Assembly: GCF_021739485.1 (NCBI RefSeq)
Contig: NZ_JAJFNK010000002.1
Coordinates: 186,001 to 250,000, forward strand
Reading direction: 5' to 3'
DNA: 64,000 nucleotides
Source: Alicyclobacillus tolerans
GTDB lineage: Bacteria; Bacillota; Bacilli; Alicyclobacillales; Alicyclobacillaceae
How positions within the stretch are numbered: position 1 is the first letter of the stretch; each line of letters begins with the position of its first letter. Below the pieces are notes generated by a model. That model searched no databases and was not told where the DNA came from. It saw only the letters and a list, made by a program, of their open reading frames with translations. Shown here in pieces: positions 8,866 through 19,287 of this stretch. Made by a program: the position numbers and the translations under genes.

Positions 8866-8923
8866 TTAAACGCCCCCTTGTCGTTTGCGGCTAAGCCGCG
8901 GCGGGTAAACAGGAGATTGTTGT

Positions 8924-9685
8924 ATGGACGAATTTCAGGAGTTTATGAAAGAATTCTACAAATTCACAGGAATTGATTTACAGTCATACAAACGGCCTCA
9001 AATGGAACGCAGGCTCAACTCCTTGCGGGTAAAGCACGCTTTTTTAGATTTCAGGTCGTTGTCGCACGCATTGAAACACAACTCTGATTTGCTAAGCGAA
9101 TTTTTAGATAGAATGACGATCAACGTCTCCGAGTTTTTTCGCAACCCGGAACGGTGGGAGGCACTGTTGCCTCACCTGCAGCAACTCTCTTCAGGACGAC
9201 AGCTCAAGTTCTGGAGTGCTGCTTGTTCGACGGGAGAAGAGCCTTATACCCTCGCCATGTTGATGGAAGAGCGCATCCTTCGTCCATTTCAACTGCTGGC
9301 TACAGACATTGACCGAAAAGTACTGCAGCAGGCCCAAACCGGGGAATATAAGGTGAGTCAATTGGAGAAAATACCGCAGGCATACCGCAGCAAGTACTTT
9401 ACAGAAGGCGCCGGTTCGGGAATCGTGAAGCCCATCCTCAAGAAGTCCATTCAGTACCGCTTGCACAACCTCTTGGCCGATCCTTATCCGGTTTCACTGG
9501 ATCTCATCATATGCAGAAATGTCCTGATCTATTTCACTGACGAAGCAAAGAAACAGGTCATCGACGGATTTGCGCGGTCGTTGAACCCGGGAGGATTGCT
9601 TTTCGTCGGAAGTACTGAGCAACTGCTCTGGACGGAAGAGAACCAATTTCAAAGCGTTTCGCCGTTTATCTACCGCAAAGTTTAG
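8924..9685 (+). CDS. cheR: Chemotaxis protein methyltransferase CheR
   Basis: This 253-residue enzyme uses S-adenosylmethionine to methylate glutamates on chemoreceptors. The N-terminal helical CheR domain (residues about 1-70) ends with TINVSEFFRNPERW. The AdoMet site FWSAACSTGEEPYTLAM is near residue 95, and LIICRNVLIYF is near residue 192. In B. subtilis cheR also lies between ndk and aroC, so the position is ancestral, though several small genes now separate it from the aromatic cluster. Its presence implies chemotactic motility. ATG 8924 follows an AGGAG-like site. Confidence 0.95.
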   Translation: MDEFQEFMKEFYKFTGIDLQSYKRPQMERRLNSLRVKHAFLDFRSLSHALKHNSDLLSEFLDRMTINVSEFFRNPERWEALLPHLQQLSSGRQLKFWSAACSTGEEPYTLAMLMEERILRPFQLLATDIDRKVLQQAQTGEYKVSQLEKIPQAYRSKYFTEGAGSGIVKPILKKSIQYRLHNLLADPYPVSLDLIICRNVLIYFTDEAKKQVIDGFARSLNPGGLLFVGSTEQLLWTEENQFQSVSPFIYRKV

Positions 9686-9762
9686 AGTTTGGGCACATTC
9701 CTCTCGCGAATCACCTTTTTTGGATAGCCAATTCGAATTTAAAAAAGTTGTTCGAATTTGGG

Positions 9763-9791
9763 TTAATAACTTGGATGGAAAGCGGTACAAT
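9763..9791 (+). promoter_or_regulatory. Promoter ahead of a 65-residue gene
   Basis: TTAATA (9763-9768, four of six matches to TTGACA) and TACAAT (9786-9791, five of six) are separated by exactly 17 nt. The start codon at 9834 lies about 40 nt beyond. Confidence 0.55.
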
Positions 9792-9833
9792 AAGCCTTGG
9801 AGTGTGTGCCACAGTCTAAGGGGGTTGAGCGGC

Positions 9834-10031
9834 ATGTATCGACCAAATGAGAACCAAGGACGTGAAACACAAGTGTTTTTGGACCTTGCGACGGGAGAGT
9901 TTGTCGTCAGAGAACACAACGAGACCACCAAAAAGGTTCAGGTCTGTTTACCAGAAGACCCTGAACGTTTGATGGTGGCGCCTTGGGAACATTCACAGTG
10001 TGTCAGCAACGCAGATTTCCATAGACCTTAG
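9834..10031 (+). CDS. Hypothetical 65-residue protein
   Basis: I do not recognise this protein. It starts at ATG 9834 behind an AAGGGGG site and is charged and soluble, with a central FLDLATGEFVVREHN segment that could form a beta-hairpin. It has its own recognisable promoter and is followed by a good terminator, so it looks like a real single-gene transcript. There is no signal peptide or membrane segment. An in-frame extension to 9720 would cross the promoter and is rejected. Confidence 0.5.
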   Translation: MYRPNENQGRETQVFLDLATGEFVVREHNETTKKVQVCLPEDPERLMVAPWEHSQCVSNADFHRP

Positions 10032-10138
10032 GCACTCGACATCGTGGACCGCAGCGGGCTTGCCCGCAATTACACCCGTGGTCAGACAGTCCGACCTTTG
10101 CAGCGAAATTTCTTCAAAGGTCGCATCAGAAGGACAGT

Positions 10139-10168
10139 TAAGCCGCTGCGTATGAGCGGCTTTGTTTT
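10139..10168 (+). terminator. Intrinsic terminator
   Basis: AGCCGCT (10141-10147) pairs with AGCGGCT (10155-10161) around a 7-nt loop and is followed by TTGTTTT. It ends the transcript of the small gene at 9834-10031. Confidence 0.75.
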
Positions 10169-10225
10169 ATGTTTCTGAACGACCAGCAAACGACAACATA
10201 TGAGGTCACGACACCCGTGAGAAGA

Positions 10226-10747
10226 TTACAGTCCGTTTTGTGCAGAAGCAGTAGCATGCAAAGCCCGGACTGTTTGGTGCAAATGGAAATTATTCCATCT
10301 CGGGCTGTTGGCTCCAACCTGTAAGTGGCGTGGCGGCGGCGGGCTCGGAAGCGAGTCGATAAAGTAGGTCGTATAAAAAATGAATGTCACCGTGGCCATG
10401 ATAAGGTGAGTAGATACCCACCGCGCTCTAGGAGGTCGACGTTTGGAACGGAAACGTTTCACATTGAATTTCAGATAAAAGGACATTCCTGTAATAAATG
10501 TCACTAGAAACAACGCGTAGGTCATGAGCATGAGCGCGAAATTGAAGCCGTGCACAGTGCGAAACGCCACCTGTGACACGACGTGAATAGTCAATAAGAT
10601 GCAAGTCACGGCGATCATCAGCAGGTGGGTGTTGATAAGGGCCACGGGATATTGAACCTTCACCCGAAACGTAAATCCAATAAAGAGAACTGCCCCGAAC
10701 GCAGATGCAATCCCCAGAGTCAAATACGAAGCGTCCAAAACATTCAT
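10226..10747 (-). CDS. Hypothetical four-helix membrane protein
   Basis: This 173-residue protein has four predicted membrane helices, at about residues 5-25, 36-60, 70-95 and 108-130. Histidines lie about 15 residues apart in the second helix (THLLMIAVTCILLTIH) with another at the head of the fourth (STHLIM). This spacing is reminiscent of small b-type cytochromes, but heme binding is only inference. Start ATG 10747 fits AAGGAG eight nt upstream; a GTG at 10756 overlaps the ribosome site and is less likely. The C-terminal tail is proline- and histidine-rich. No family assignment is made. Confidence 0.6.
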   Translation of the reverse strand: MNVLDASYLTLGIASAFGAVLFIGFTFRVKVQYPVALINTHLLMIAVTCILLTIHVVSQVAFRTVHGFNFALMLMTYALFLVTFITGMSFYLKFNVKRFRSKRRPPRARWVSTHLIMATVTFIFYTTYFIDSLPSPPPPRHLQVGANSPRWNNFHLHQTVRALHATASAQNGL

Positions 10748-11058
10748 CCACTGCACTCCTTTTTCTACTCCTTTTCCACAAGCGAGCCAAGTCCGTTTTT
10801 ATAGACTCAGAATTTATAGACAAGACTATTTTAAGAAATTGACCTGAAGAATCCAAGATAAATCGTCGAAAAACATCGGGACCTTTTCAACGATCCATGC
10901 GTAAGAGCCCTATCACTTATTGGTAGCCTTAGTATAGTTCATTTTTGTTGTCAATACCCTCCAAAAAGACTAGTCTGTTTGAACTAATTTTTGTATGATA
11001 AGGGTAAATCCTTGATGGATTTACTTTTGAATTATTTATGACTAATTTACTTTGACGG
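10748..11058. other. AT-rich divergent intergenic region
   Basis: This 311-nt gap lies between two divergent genes and must hold both promoters. I see a 10-nt palindrome AGACTAGTCT near 10967 and a TTGACA on the minus strand near 10950, but no pair of boxes with correct spacing on either strand. No small gene is supported. Confidence 0.4.
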
Positions 11059-11973
11059 GTGATGGACATGGTGTCATTGAAGCGAACCGCACTGTTGACT
11101 GTCATCACATGGCTGGTCATTATGCTGACTATGGCCAATTTTTCGGCACCGGATTACGCCGGCAGCTTGCCCTTTCAGGCGTCGTTGGGCATTCACAACC
11201 CCAATTCGGTGGCATGGGGCTTCCCGGGGGAGAAAACCGGTTCGGTTCAACTGCGGCTTGACCAAGGAGACAGTCAGATCCGTGAAAGCGTTTCCCGGAG
11301 TGTTTTGGCAGACGTTCAAAAATACAGTTTGCCCGTTCTAGAGCACAATGCCGGCCAGGTCCCCGTTCAAACCACACAACTGATTGCATTTAACACAGAC
11401 AAGGGATATCTCCGTTCTATTCGGCAGATTTTTCCGAAAAATGAAATTACAAATGCCAGTGGTCAAACAGCTGGGTTTACACTCGCTTCCGAAGTGTTCC
11501 TTCCCATGTACGAGTACCAGAACCAGGCTTACCTCGTCAACACCCTGACCCATGAACTAACCCATGTCGTGTTGAATCAGCAACACATTGGGGCCGTGTT
11601 ACCCACGTGGATGAATGAGGGGTTTGCGTGGTACGACGGTATGACCGCTGAACGGATGGTAAGTGCTGCCGATGCGGCACAGTTGGAAAACCTGTTGCAA
11701 GATGGAATTAACCGGGCAGTCCAAACCGGTGAACTGCTGCCGCTCACGGCGAGTGAAAGTGACATTTTGCGAGTCAACCACATCTACAACGTCGAATTCG
11801 AGGATTACTTGGCCGTGAAACACCTGATCGACCGGTATGGACTGGCAAAATTCAGGGCTTTTTTGAACGCTAGTCCCCAAGGAGTAGCCCAAAGTTTCTA
11901 CCGTCAATACCACATGCCATTATCCCAGTACCAAACGCAGTTTTTCCAACACATGATGGACAAAGCGCATTGA
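11059..11973 (+). CDS. Membrane-anchored zinc metalloprotease, peptidase MA-like
   Basis: The 304-residue protein has one N-terminal hydrophobic segment (residues about 9-27), so the bulk should lie outside the membrane. A gluzincin active site is visible: HELTH near residue 167 gives two zinc ligands and the catalytic glutamate, and NEGFAWYDG near residue 189 gives the third ligand. The pattern of HEXXH, then a proline-tryptophan, then NEG fits the peptidase MA family. The substrate is unknown. GTG 11059, ATG 11062 or ATG 11068 could be the start; none has a clear ribosome site. Confidence 0.78.
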   Translation: MMDMVSLKRTALLTVITWLVIMLTMANFSAPDYAGSLPFQASLGIHNPNSVAWGFPGEKTGSVQLRLDQGDSQIRESVSRSVLADVQKYSLPVLEHNAGQVPVQTTQLIAFNTDKGYLRSIRQIFPKNEITNASGQTAGFTLASEVFLPMYEYQNQAYLVNTLTHELTHVVLNQQHIGAVLPTWMNEGFAWYDGMTAERMVSAADAAQLENLLQDGINRAVQTGELLPLTASESDILRVNHIYNVEFEDYLAVKHLIDRYGLAKFRAFLNASPQGVAQSFYRQYHMPLSQYQTQFFQHMMDKAH

Positions 11974-11989
11974 TTCAAGCTCGACTCAA

Positions 11990-12385
11990 TTAGCGCAGGT
12001 CCTGAACCCGTATAGAAATGGGTTTTTCAGTCTGTTTGTTGAACACAATATCCACTCGCACGCCCCATTCCCGGGTATCTTTTCTTAACCACAACCGAAA
12101 GCTTTCTTTTGCGATTTGTGCCGACAACTCCTGACGACCAAGGTGCAAATAGTCGATCACTGAACAAGCGGGGTACTTGCGCTTCACTTCGGCCACCGCT
12201 AAACGCCCCCATTTCGCATAGCTGGGCTCTGGTTTGACAAATGGATCGGCCATATGGACAACCGGACGAGGAAGTTCGACATGAGACAACGCATGCAGCG
12301 ACAAAAAATATATGGACGACATGAATAAAACCGCTATCATGAACCAGCCCTCCCGTAAACCTCGTGATTTTCCTGCAATTAGCAT
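11990..12385 (-). CDS. DUF3889 (YqzG/YhdC-like) secreted or membrane-anchored protein
   Basis: This 131-residue protein begins with a signal-anchor (hydrophobic residues about 14-33). The rest carries the pattern YAKWGRLAVAEVKRKYP, then VIDYLHLGRQ, then FRLWLRK and a final VDIVFNKQTEKPISIRVQ. This matches what I recall of the DUF3889 family typified by B. subtilis YqzG and YhdC. No biochemical function is known to me. ATG 12385 is preceded by TTAGGAG. It converges on the metalloprotease gene with 16 nt between the stops. Confidence 0.7.
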   Translation of the reverse strand: MLIAGKSRGLREGWFMIAVLFMSSIYFLSLHALSHVELPRPVVHMADPFVKPEPSYAKWGRLAVAEVKRKYPACSVIDYLHLGRQELSAQIAKESFRLWLRKDTREWGVRVDIVFNKQTEKPISIRVQDLR

Positions 12386-12693
12386 GCCGCTCCTAAGACC
12401 ACGTCATGCAGCGCGAACCAAGCGTCGGGTCATCGCGAATATCCACGGAAATACTTTTAAAGCCTTGTAACATGTTGAGGGTCTTCTACGTCTTAAGAGT
12501 TAGAAAGAAGAGGATTTCTGGATTCGCTAAAAAAAGACACGGGTGATCGCGCAAATCGTCGAAACAAGACGCGTTTCTGATGGTAAAATACAGGGGCAAG
12601 AGCGATTTTTACGGTTTTCGACACCAACCGATAACCTCAAAATCGCAGACGTTTTCCCTAAGAACTTATCTGCCGAGAAGAAGGTGAGTGTGG
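12386..12693. other. Intergenic region with no recognised gene
   Basis: The gap separates two divergent genes. TAAAAT near 12584 could be a -10 box for the downstream gene, but the -35 region (GAAACA) is weak. A 65-codon frame at 12543-12740 overlaps the next gene and has no ribosome site, so it is not annotated. Confidence 0.35.
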
Positions 12694-13101
12694 ATGTCCT
12701 CGAGTGCGACTATCGTACCGTTTCCAAAACGCAGATATGATGAGGCAGCCATCCACCAATTGTTGGACTCCTATTGTGGCATCTACATCGACCAGGTGGA
12801 TGGCGAACTGACAGTCCAGTTTGTCGACGACCAAATCTTGAAGCGCCTGCCTGAGGCGTACAGGCCGACGTTCGTAACTTGCTATCAGCACTTTGTGGAA
12901 GTGTTGACGCAACGGACGCGCTTGTTGGAATTGTTAGACCTTCGTTTCAAAGGTTTAGAACTCACTTGGGGGACACTAGACCACATTGCGGATTTTATCC
13001 GTGAAAAAATCGACCAGTTTGAAATGGACGCAGGTTGTTCTTACGTTGAATTTTTCACCCGTTTGCTCATGCAACACCTCGAAGAGACAACTCCTCAATG
13101 A
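12694..13101 (+). CDS. Hypothetical 135-residue protein
   Basis: I do not recognise this protein. It begins MSSSATIVPFPKRRYDEA and is soluble and mostly helical in appearance, with an acidic character and no membrane segment. The segment DSYCGIYIDQVDGELTVQF looks like a short beta element. ATG 12694 follows AAGAAGGTGAG; a GTG at 12688 is an alternative. It is monocistronic, ending 68 nt from the convergent yojO-like gene with an inverted repeat in between. Confidence 0.6.
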   Translation: MSSSATIVPFPKRRYDEAAIHQLLDSYCGIYIDQVDGELTVQFVDDQILKRLPEAYRPTFVTCYQHFVEVLTQRTRLLELLDLRFKGLELTWGTLDHIADFIREKIDQFEMDAGCSYVEFFTRLLMQHLEETTPQ

Positions 13102-13134
13102 GTTAAACTCGTTCTAGTAAATCACCTCGGTCCC

Positions 13135-13157
13135 TTCAAACGCTCAAATCGTTTGAA
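13135..13157. repeat. Inverted repeat between convergent genes
   Basis: TTCAAACG (13135-13142) and CGTTTGAA (13150-13157) form a perfect 8-bp stem with a 7-nt loop. There is no T-run on either strand, so termination activity is uncertain. It sits between the stops of two converging genes. Confidence 0.5.
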
Positions 13158-13169
13158 ATGTTGTGGCGA

Positions 13170-15098
13170 TTACAAGGCCGTATGAAGAAGTTTTTTCAGG
13201 GCACCGGCCAGGCGATCGGGCAATTGCTCCACATTTTGCAGGACAATTCCTTTGTCCCCGTAAATCGTTTCAATGGAAGTCTTGTGGACGTCATCTGCCG
13301 ACGATGCAAAAAAGAGATTCAAGACGTCATACCCTTGACGACGCACTTGAATGACTGCGGCATGCGTGTCTGCGGCACCATTTCCTTCGTAATCCAGTGC
13401 AGCGGGCTCACCATCGGAGAATACAATCAAAAACTTGCGCTGTTCCGCTCTGCGGCCCAGCATCGAAGCAGCGACCCGAATTGCATATCCATCGCGGTTG
13501 TCAAGGTGCGACGCCATCTGCACGATACGCGCACCGCTCTCTTTGGACAGCGAATGTTCGAAGGGAATGATTCGTTGAAACAACGTAACGCCTCTTTGGT
13601 CATGCAGTTCTTCAGAATCCTCCCAGAAGCCGACTATGGCATGGGGGACACGCAAACGACGAAGGGTCTCGTGAAACAGAACCACACCCAGTTTGGTTTC
13701 GGCTAACCGGTCGTGCATCGAACCGCTGCAATCGACCAAAAGCAAAAATGCGGCGTCAATCGAAGCAGAGGGGCTGTCTCTTTTATAAAAAAGCCGCGGA
13801 TTCTGGTCGATAACTACGTGGACCAACTTGCGACTGAGCCGGCCCCTAAAGCGGTCCGAAGGCGTCGCAAGTTTCTTATTTTCGACGTTGCTTTCGATGG
13901 TGCGTTGAAGTCGTCTTGAAATCCAATCGACACGCTCCAACATTTGTCGATACTCCAGAACTTCTTCATGTGAAGGCGCTGTCGCATCGAGAAACACATG
14001 ACGAACGTCCATCCGATTTGACGGATCCGTCGCTTCGGAACCAGAGTTTGGCGTGGCGATGCGTTCAGACGGTTTTGCGTCGTTGTCATCTGGCCAGGAT
14101 TCCTCGGAGTTGGACGCATTGCCTTGAACGACGTGGATTGGACCGGGTTCTTCGTTTGCCATCTGCCATTGCCCTGAAACATTTTCTGACTTTGTCTTCG
14201 TACCTCGTTCCAAATCCATTTTCATGGCGTCTGACAAGTGGCTTTGAGTTTCCCTGTGCCACGTCGACAAGGACTGGTGGTGCGAACCTGTCAATTCTTC
14301 TTGTTGCGCATCCGCATTCTCTAATGGGGACTGTCGCTGGCCTTGCTCCTCCGCGTGCGTTTCGGATTGTTCCCTTGCGTTGTATTCATCTGTGAAAAAG
14401 AACTCCGTTGCGGCGTCCTGTTGAAGAAATTGCCGTACTGACATGACGATCGCGCTGCAAATCCGTGCGGCTTCTGCCGTACTTTTTGCGTCCACGGCTT
14501 GATTGACCCACGGTGCAAGGCCCTTCCACAAACCCGCGCGAGAAACTTGACTGCTCCTTTGCACAAGTGATGACATTTGTGCAGTGGGTGCAACAGAGTG
14601 GAGGATTTCGTAGATTTGCAGCAACACCACGTCAGCCTCACGGCCTTGACCAAGCAGGTGTTGCAACTGCTCGCGATAAAAACCTCCCAGCACACGGGTT
14701 CGGGTCATAAAGGCGTTTTCCGTACCCGGGCGAATTTCCAGGCACAGTCTTTCCAATCGTGCGTCTTCACAAATTGCCAGCAACTGGCGCGAGAAGTTGG
14801 GCAATCCAGAAGTTTGAGCACTCTGCAGGTACGTCCGAAGGCTCTTGGCGTCCGTATACATGGCACTGCCCAAGGCGCGCAGATAGACGTCGCTTTTCAG
14901 CCCAAGTTTCTGTTCTAAGCCGACTCGACTCAGCCAAAACCGGTTCACGGCAACGCGTTGACGAGCCCAGTCAAAACGGTCGTGCGCAGCCGCAGCAAGC
15001 GCGAGTGTACGGCTTCGGGCAAGGGTTTGAGCCAGGTCCAGCAGTTCCATGTGCAGCTGCAGCGGCATCGCATCTTCCACAAAGGACACGTATCTCAT
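13170..15098 (-). CDS. VWA-domain protein, NorD/YojO-like
   Basis: This 642-residue protein ends with a von Willebrand A domain. The metal-ion-dependent adhesion motif is DCSGSM near residue 460, followed by [15 protein letters not shown] near residue 575. The N-terminal half is helical, and the middle (about 240-370) is a low-complexity acidic region. Size and arrangement match B. subtilis YojO and the NorD family. These work with a MoxR-type ATPase to remodel or activate a partner, for example in metal insertion. The ATPase gene overlaps it by 4 nt (ATGA), so the two are translationally coupled. The target protein is not evident. Confidence 0.82.
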   Translation of the reverse strand: MRYVSFVEDAMPLQLHMELLDLAQTLARSRTLALAAAAHDRFDWARQRVAVNRFWLSRVGLEQKLGLKSDVYLRALGSAMYTDAKSLRTYLQSAQTSGLPNFSRQLLAICEDARLERLCLEIRPGTENAFMTRTRVLGGFYREQLQHLLGQGREADVVLLQIYEILHSVAPTAQMSSLVQRSSQVSRAGLWKGLAPWVNQAVDAKSTAEAARICSAIVMSVRQFLQQDAATEFFFTDEYNAREQSETHAEEQGQRQSPLENADAQQEELTGSHHQSLSTWHRETQSHLSDAMKMDLERGTKTKSENVSGQWQMANEEPGPIHVVQGNASNSEESWPDDNDAKPSERIATPNSGSEATDPSNRMDVRHVFLDATAPSHEEVLEYRQMLERVDWISRRLQRTIESNVENKKLATPSDRFRGRLSRKLVHVVIDQNPRLFYKRDSPSASIDAAFLLLVDCSGSMHDRLAETKLGVVLFHETLRRLRVPHAIVGFWEDSEELHDQRGVTLFQRIIPFEHSLSKESGARIVQMASHLDNRDGYAIRVAASMLGRRAEQRKFLIVFSDGEPAALDYEGNGAADTHAAVIQVRRQGYDVLNLFFASSADDVHKTSIETIYGDKGIVLQNVEQLPDRLAGALKKLLHTAL

Positions 15099-16027
15099 GC
15101 GCCCGAAAACAGGGTTTCGGCGACGTTTCGCACGGCCAAGCGTTCCCTGTCCTCCTCGAGTTTGTCGACAATCGCTCGCTCAACAGCCCGCATGGGAGGG
15201 AGGTACACGGCCAAGTCGCAAGCGTCAACCAAAGCGCGAATCGACGCAGCTTCGTCAGGAATGAGACCCAGACCCACTTGGGCAACGAGATCGGAAGAAA
15301 GCTGAACAAAGGCATCCAAAAGCTTGTCGTTCTTCAATAAAGAAATCTGTCGCAACAGTTCGCGGAGAGGTTCGCCCTGCACATAAGGGACGTCGATCGC
15401 AATAAACCTATTTTTCAACGCCTCGTTCATTGGAAGTGTTCCAACGTAACCCAGGTTGACGGCCGCGATGACGCGAAATCCTGGATGGGCTGTTATGACA
15501 GTGCCCGTCAACGGGTTCGTGAGTCTGCGTCGATAATCTAACACGCCGTTGATGACCGGAAGGGTTTCCGGTTTGGCCATATTGACTTCGTCAATGTAAA
15601 GCAAATGTCCTTGGCGCATGGCGGAAACGACGGGGCCTTCGACATAGTCAATCTCGGGCTGCCCAGAGCGGTGAGAAAGTGTTTTGAACCCCAAAAGAGA
15701 CTCTAAGTCCAAGTCTACCGAACAATTTACAGAGTGCATGGGAAGGTGAAAGAGATAGGACAGGTGTTCGGCGAGTTTCGTTTTTCCCGAACCTGTCGGG
15801 CCCTTGAGCAACACGTTTTTCCCAAGGGCCAGCGCAGTCACTGCGTCTGTCAGTACTGCCGGATTCGGCGGAGCATATCCTGGGCGTCCAATACTCGCGG
15901 AAAGCGCGTGAGAGTCATCTGTTGTCCGAACTGCAGCAGCGTTGTCGCTTCTCTGCTGGGCGAGAAGTTCAAAAACGGAGTTTGGCAGTCCGAGCTGCAG
16001 CAATGGTTCCAGTTCTGGCTGATTCAT
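15095..16027 (-). CDS. MoxR-family AAA+ ATPase, NorQ/YojN-like
   Basis: This 310-residue AAA+ ATPase has Walker A GPTGSGKT near residue 77, Walker B LLYIDEVN near residue 139 and a sensor-1 region AAVNLGYVG. It is the size of B. subtilis YojN. MoxR ATPases act as chaperones together with VWA proteins such as the one encoded directly downstream. The frame is open as far as 16417, but the typical start is [10 protein letters not shown] at ATG 16027; the extension overlaps clpE and has no support. The ribosome site is weak (AAAGGAA, about 13 nt away). Confidence 0.85.
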   Translation of the reverse strand: MNQPELEPLLQLGLPNSVFELLAQQRSDNAAAVRTTDDSHALSASIGRPGYAPPNPAVLTDAVTALALGKNVLLKGPTGSGKTKLAEHLSYLFHLPMHSVNCSVDLDLESLLGFKTLSHRSGQPEIDYVEGPVVSAMRQGHLLYIDEVNMAKPETLPVINGVLDYRRRLTNPLTGTVITAHPGFRVIAAVNLGYVGTLPMNEALKNRFIAIDVPYVQGEPLRELLRQISLLKNDKLLDAFVQLSSDLVAQVGLGLIPDEAASIRALVDACDLAVYLPPMRAVERAIVDKLEEDRERLAVRNVAETLFSGA

Positions 16028-16162
16028 AAGGTTTGCTCGATTCCTTTCGGGAATTTGTTGAGTGGATTGAGTGTTCAGGGCTTTAGCGCACCCGTACGCT
16101 GCTGTATTCATTCTTGCTGGCTGTCTAAGGTATTTTACACCATGTTTTCGCACAAACTCGTC

Positions 16163-16200
16163 AAAAACAAGACTCAGGGGCTGTTTTGGGCAGCCCCTGG
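16163..16200 (-). terminator. Terminator after clpE
   Basis: CAGGGGCTG (16175-16183) pairs with CAGCCCCTG (16191-16199). Read on the minus strand the hairpin is followed by GAGTCTTGTTTTTG, placing a T-run just after the stem. It lies 25 nt beyond the clpE stop. Confidence 0.7.
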
Positions 16201-16224
16201 GTTTCGGCAAAGCCAATTTTTCAA

Positions 16225-18375
<2,151 letters not shown>

Positions 18376-18519
18376 GAGCATTTCCTCCTTCATGTCGTGT
18401 CAAGGTTTTCCGTAATCGGTTTGAATTTTTTGTCTGGTGGCTTGCCGCTGAAGCCCTAGGCAAACCAGTGGGCAGGGAGCCCAATCGGGTCATGTCACAA
18501 CTTTGCTGAATCCAACTTT

Positions 18520-18561
18520 GGTCAAACAAACGTTTGACTTTGACCTTGACTATCTTTGACC
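18520..18561 (-). promoter_or_regulatory. CtsR operator array of clpE
   Basis: Heptads resembling the CtsR half-site GGTCAAA occur five times. GGTCAAA lies at 18520-18526. On the opposite strand, complements read TTTGACT (18533-18539), TTTGACC (18539-18545), CTTGACT (18545-18551) and TTTGACC (18555-18561). The last two have the canonical 3-nt gap. The array starts 10 nt beyond the -10 box and covers the expected transcription start. Confidence 0.85.
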
Positions 18562-18571
18562 TTACGACACG

Positions 18572-18600
18572 ATTATAGATCGCTGGGACGGATTTTGCAA
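18572..18600 (-). promoter_or_regulatory. Sigma-A-type promoter of clpE
   Basis: On the minus strand, TTGCAA (18595-18600, four of six) and a perfect TATAAT (18572-18577) are 17 nt apart. The CtsR heptads follow at once. The remaining gap up to 18870 carries no further gene I can support. Confidence 0.75.
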
Positions 18601-18870
18601 ACACACCTTGAATCAGGGATGAGTTCTGAACTCGTACCTGATGTTCGGCAGAAGAAGGCCACCCGTTTAAGGTTTCTGCCATCTCGTGGGTCCATTTTTT
18701 GAACCTCCAACATTTCTGCACCTACAATTTGAAAAGTTTTACCGTGCAACGACTCATTAGACAAGATTCTGGAACATAAAGTACAGGTGACAGTTTTGTA
18801 CTGGCCAACCGGCCATTTCCGCAGACAGGGGACTAGAGGATTGAACCAAGGATTGGACGGTGGGATGGAG

Positions 18871-19164
18871 ATGGAAAATTTTTTATCGCCCACTTTTGTG
18901 ATTGGAACCATCAAGATTGACCAGGTGGAAGGAGCCTCCTGCGTTAATATGGGGAACAATTGGCCCACGAACTTTCGAAGCTATAAAAAGCACAACCAAG
19001 GGTTTGGCACGGTAAAAGGCAATCACAACGTGTTAAAAGGGGCTAGGAGCCTGCTGAACGACCCGGACACCTACGACATGTTGAGCGTGACCGAATCCCA
19101 ATTGAGCAAGGTTTCAAACAGCGCGGAAGATGGTGAACCGCAAAGGGCTCGCAACGCACCTTAA
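18871..19164 (+). CDS. GerPA/GerPF-like spore germination protein (putative)
   Basis: This small protein of 97 residues carries the segment PTFVIGTIKIDQVEGASCVN, then MGNNWP and a glycine-containing GFGTVKGNHN. That resembles the short GerPA/GerPF-type germination proteins, which have an IGPIKI...VN.G...PKS...GSG pattern, though the match is partial and the C-terminus is unlike them. Members are thought to help germinants cross the spore coat. The start is ATG 18871, placed 7 nt after GGTGG; ATG 18865 is too close. CATAAAGTA at 18775-18783 could be the -10 of a sporulation sigma factor, but no good -35 fits. Assignment is moderate. Confidence 0.55.
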   Translation: MENFLSPTFVIGTIKIDQVEGASCVNMGNNWPTNFRSYKKHNQGFGTVKGNHNVLKGARSLLNDPDTYDMLSVTESQLSKVSNSAEDGEPQRARNAP

Positions 19165-19237
19165 AAATGTGCAACAGGTCAATCCATCCCCCAAAAGAGG
19201 GCGGACTGCCAGTCGTACAGCAGTCATTATATGGGCC

Positions 19238-19261
19238 TAAGTACTAGGGTCATAAGTACTA
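19238..19261. repeat. Paired TAAGTACTA elements upstream of the Hsp20 gene
   Basis: TAAGTACTA occurs at 19238-19246 and again at 19253-19261, 15 nt start to start. Each contains the palindrome AGTACT. They lie just before the ribosome site of the Hsp20 gene, a position suited to an operator. They match neither the CtsR heptad nor a CIRCE element. Confidence 0.5.
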
Positions 19262-19287
19262 TGGTAAGAGGTTCGGAGGCACAAGCG

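Noticed and set aside
10967-10976. Palindrome AGACTAGTCT as an operator
   Set aside because: It is a single 10-nt palindrome with no promoter boxes properly placed around it, too little to call.
12543-12740. 65-codon plus-strand frame
   Set aside because: It lacks a ribosome site and overlaps the start of the better-supported gene at 12694.
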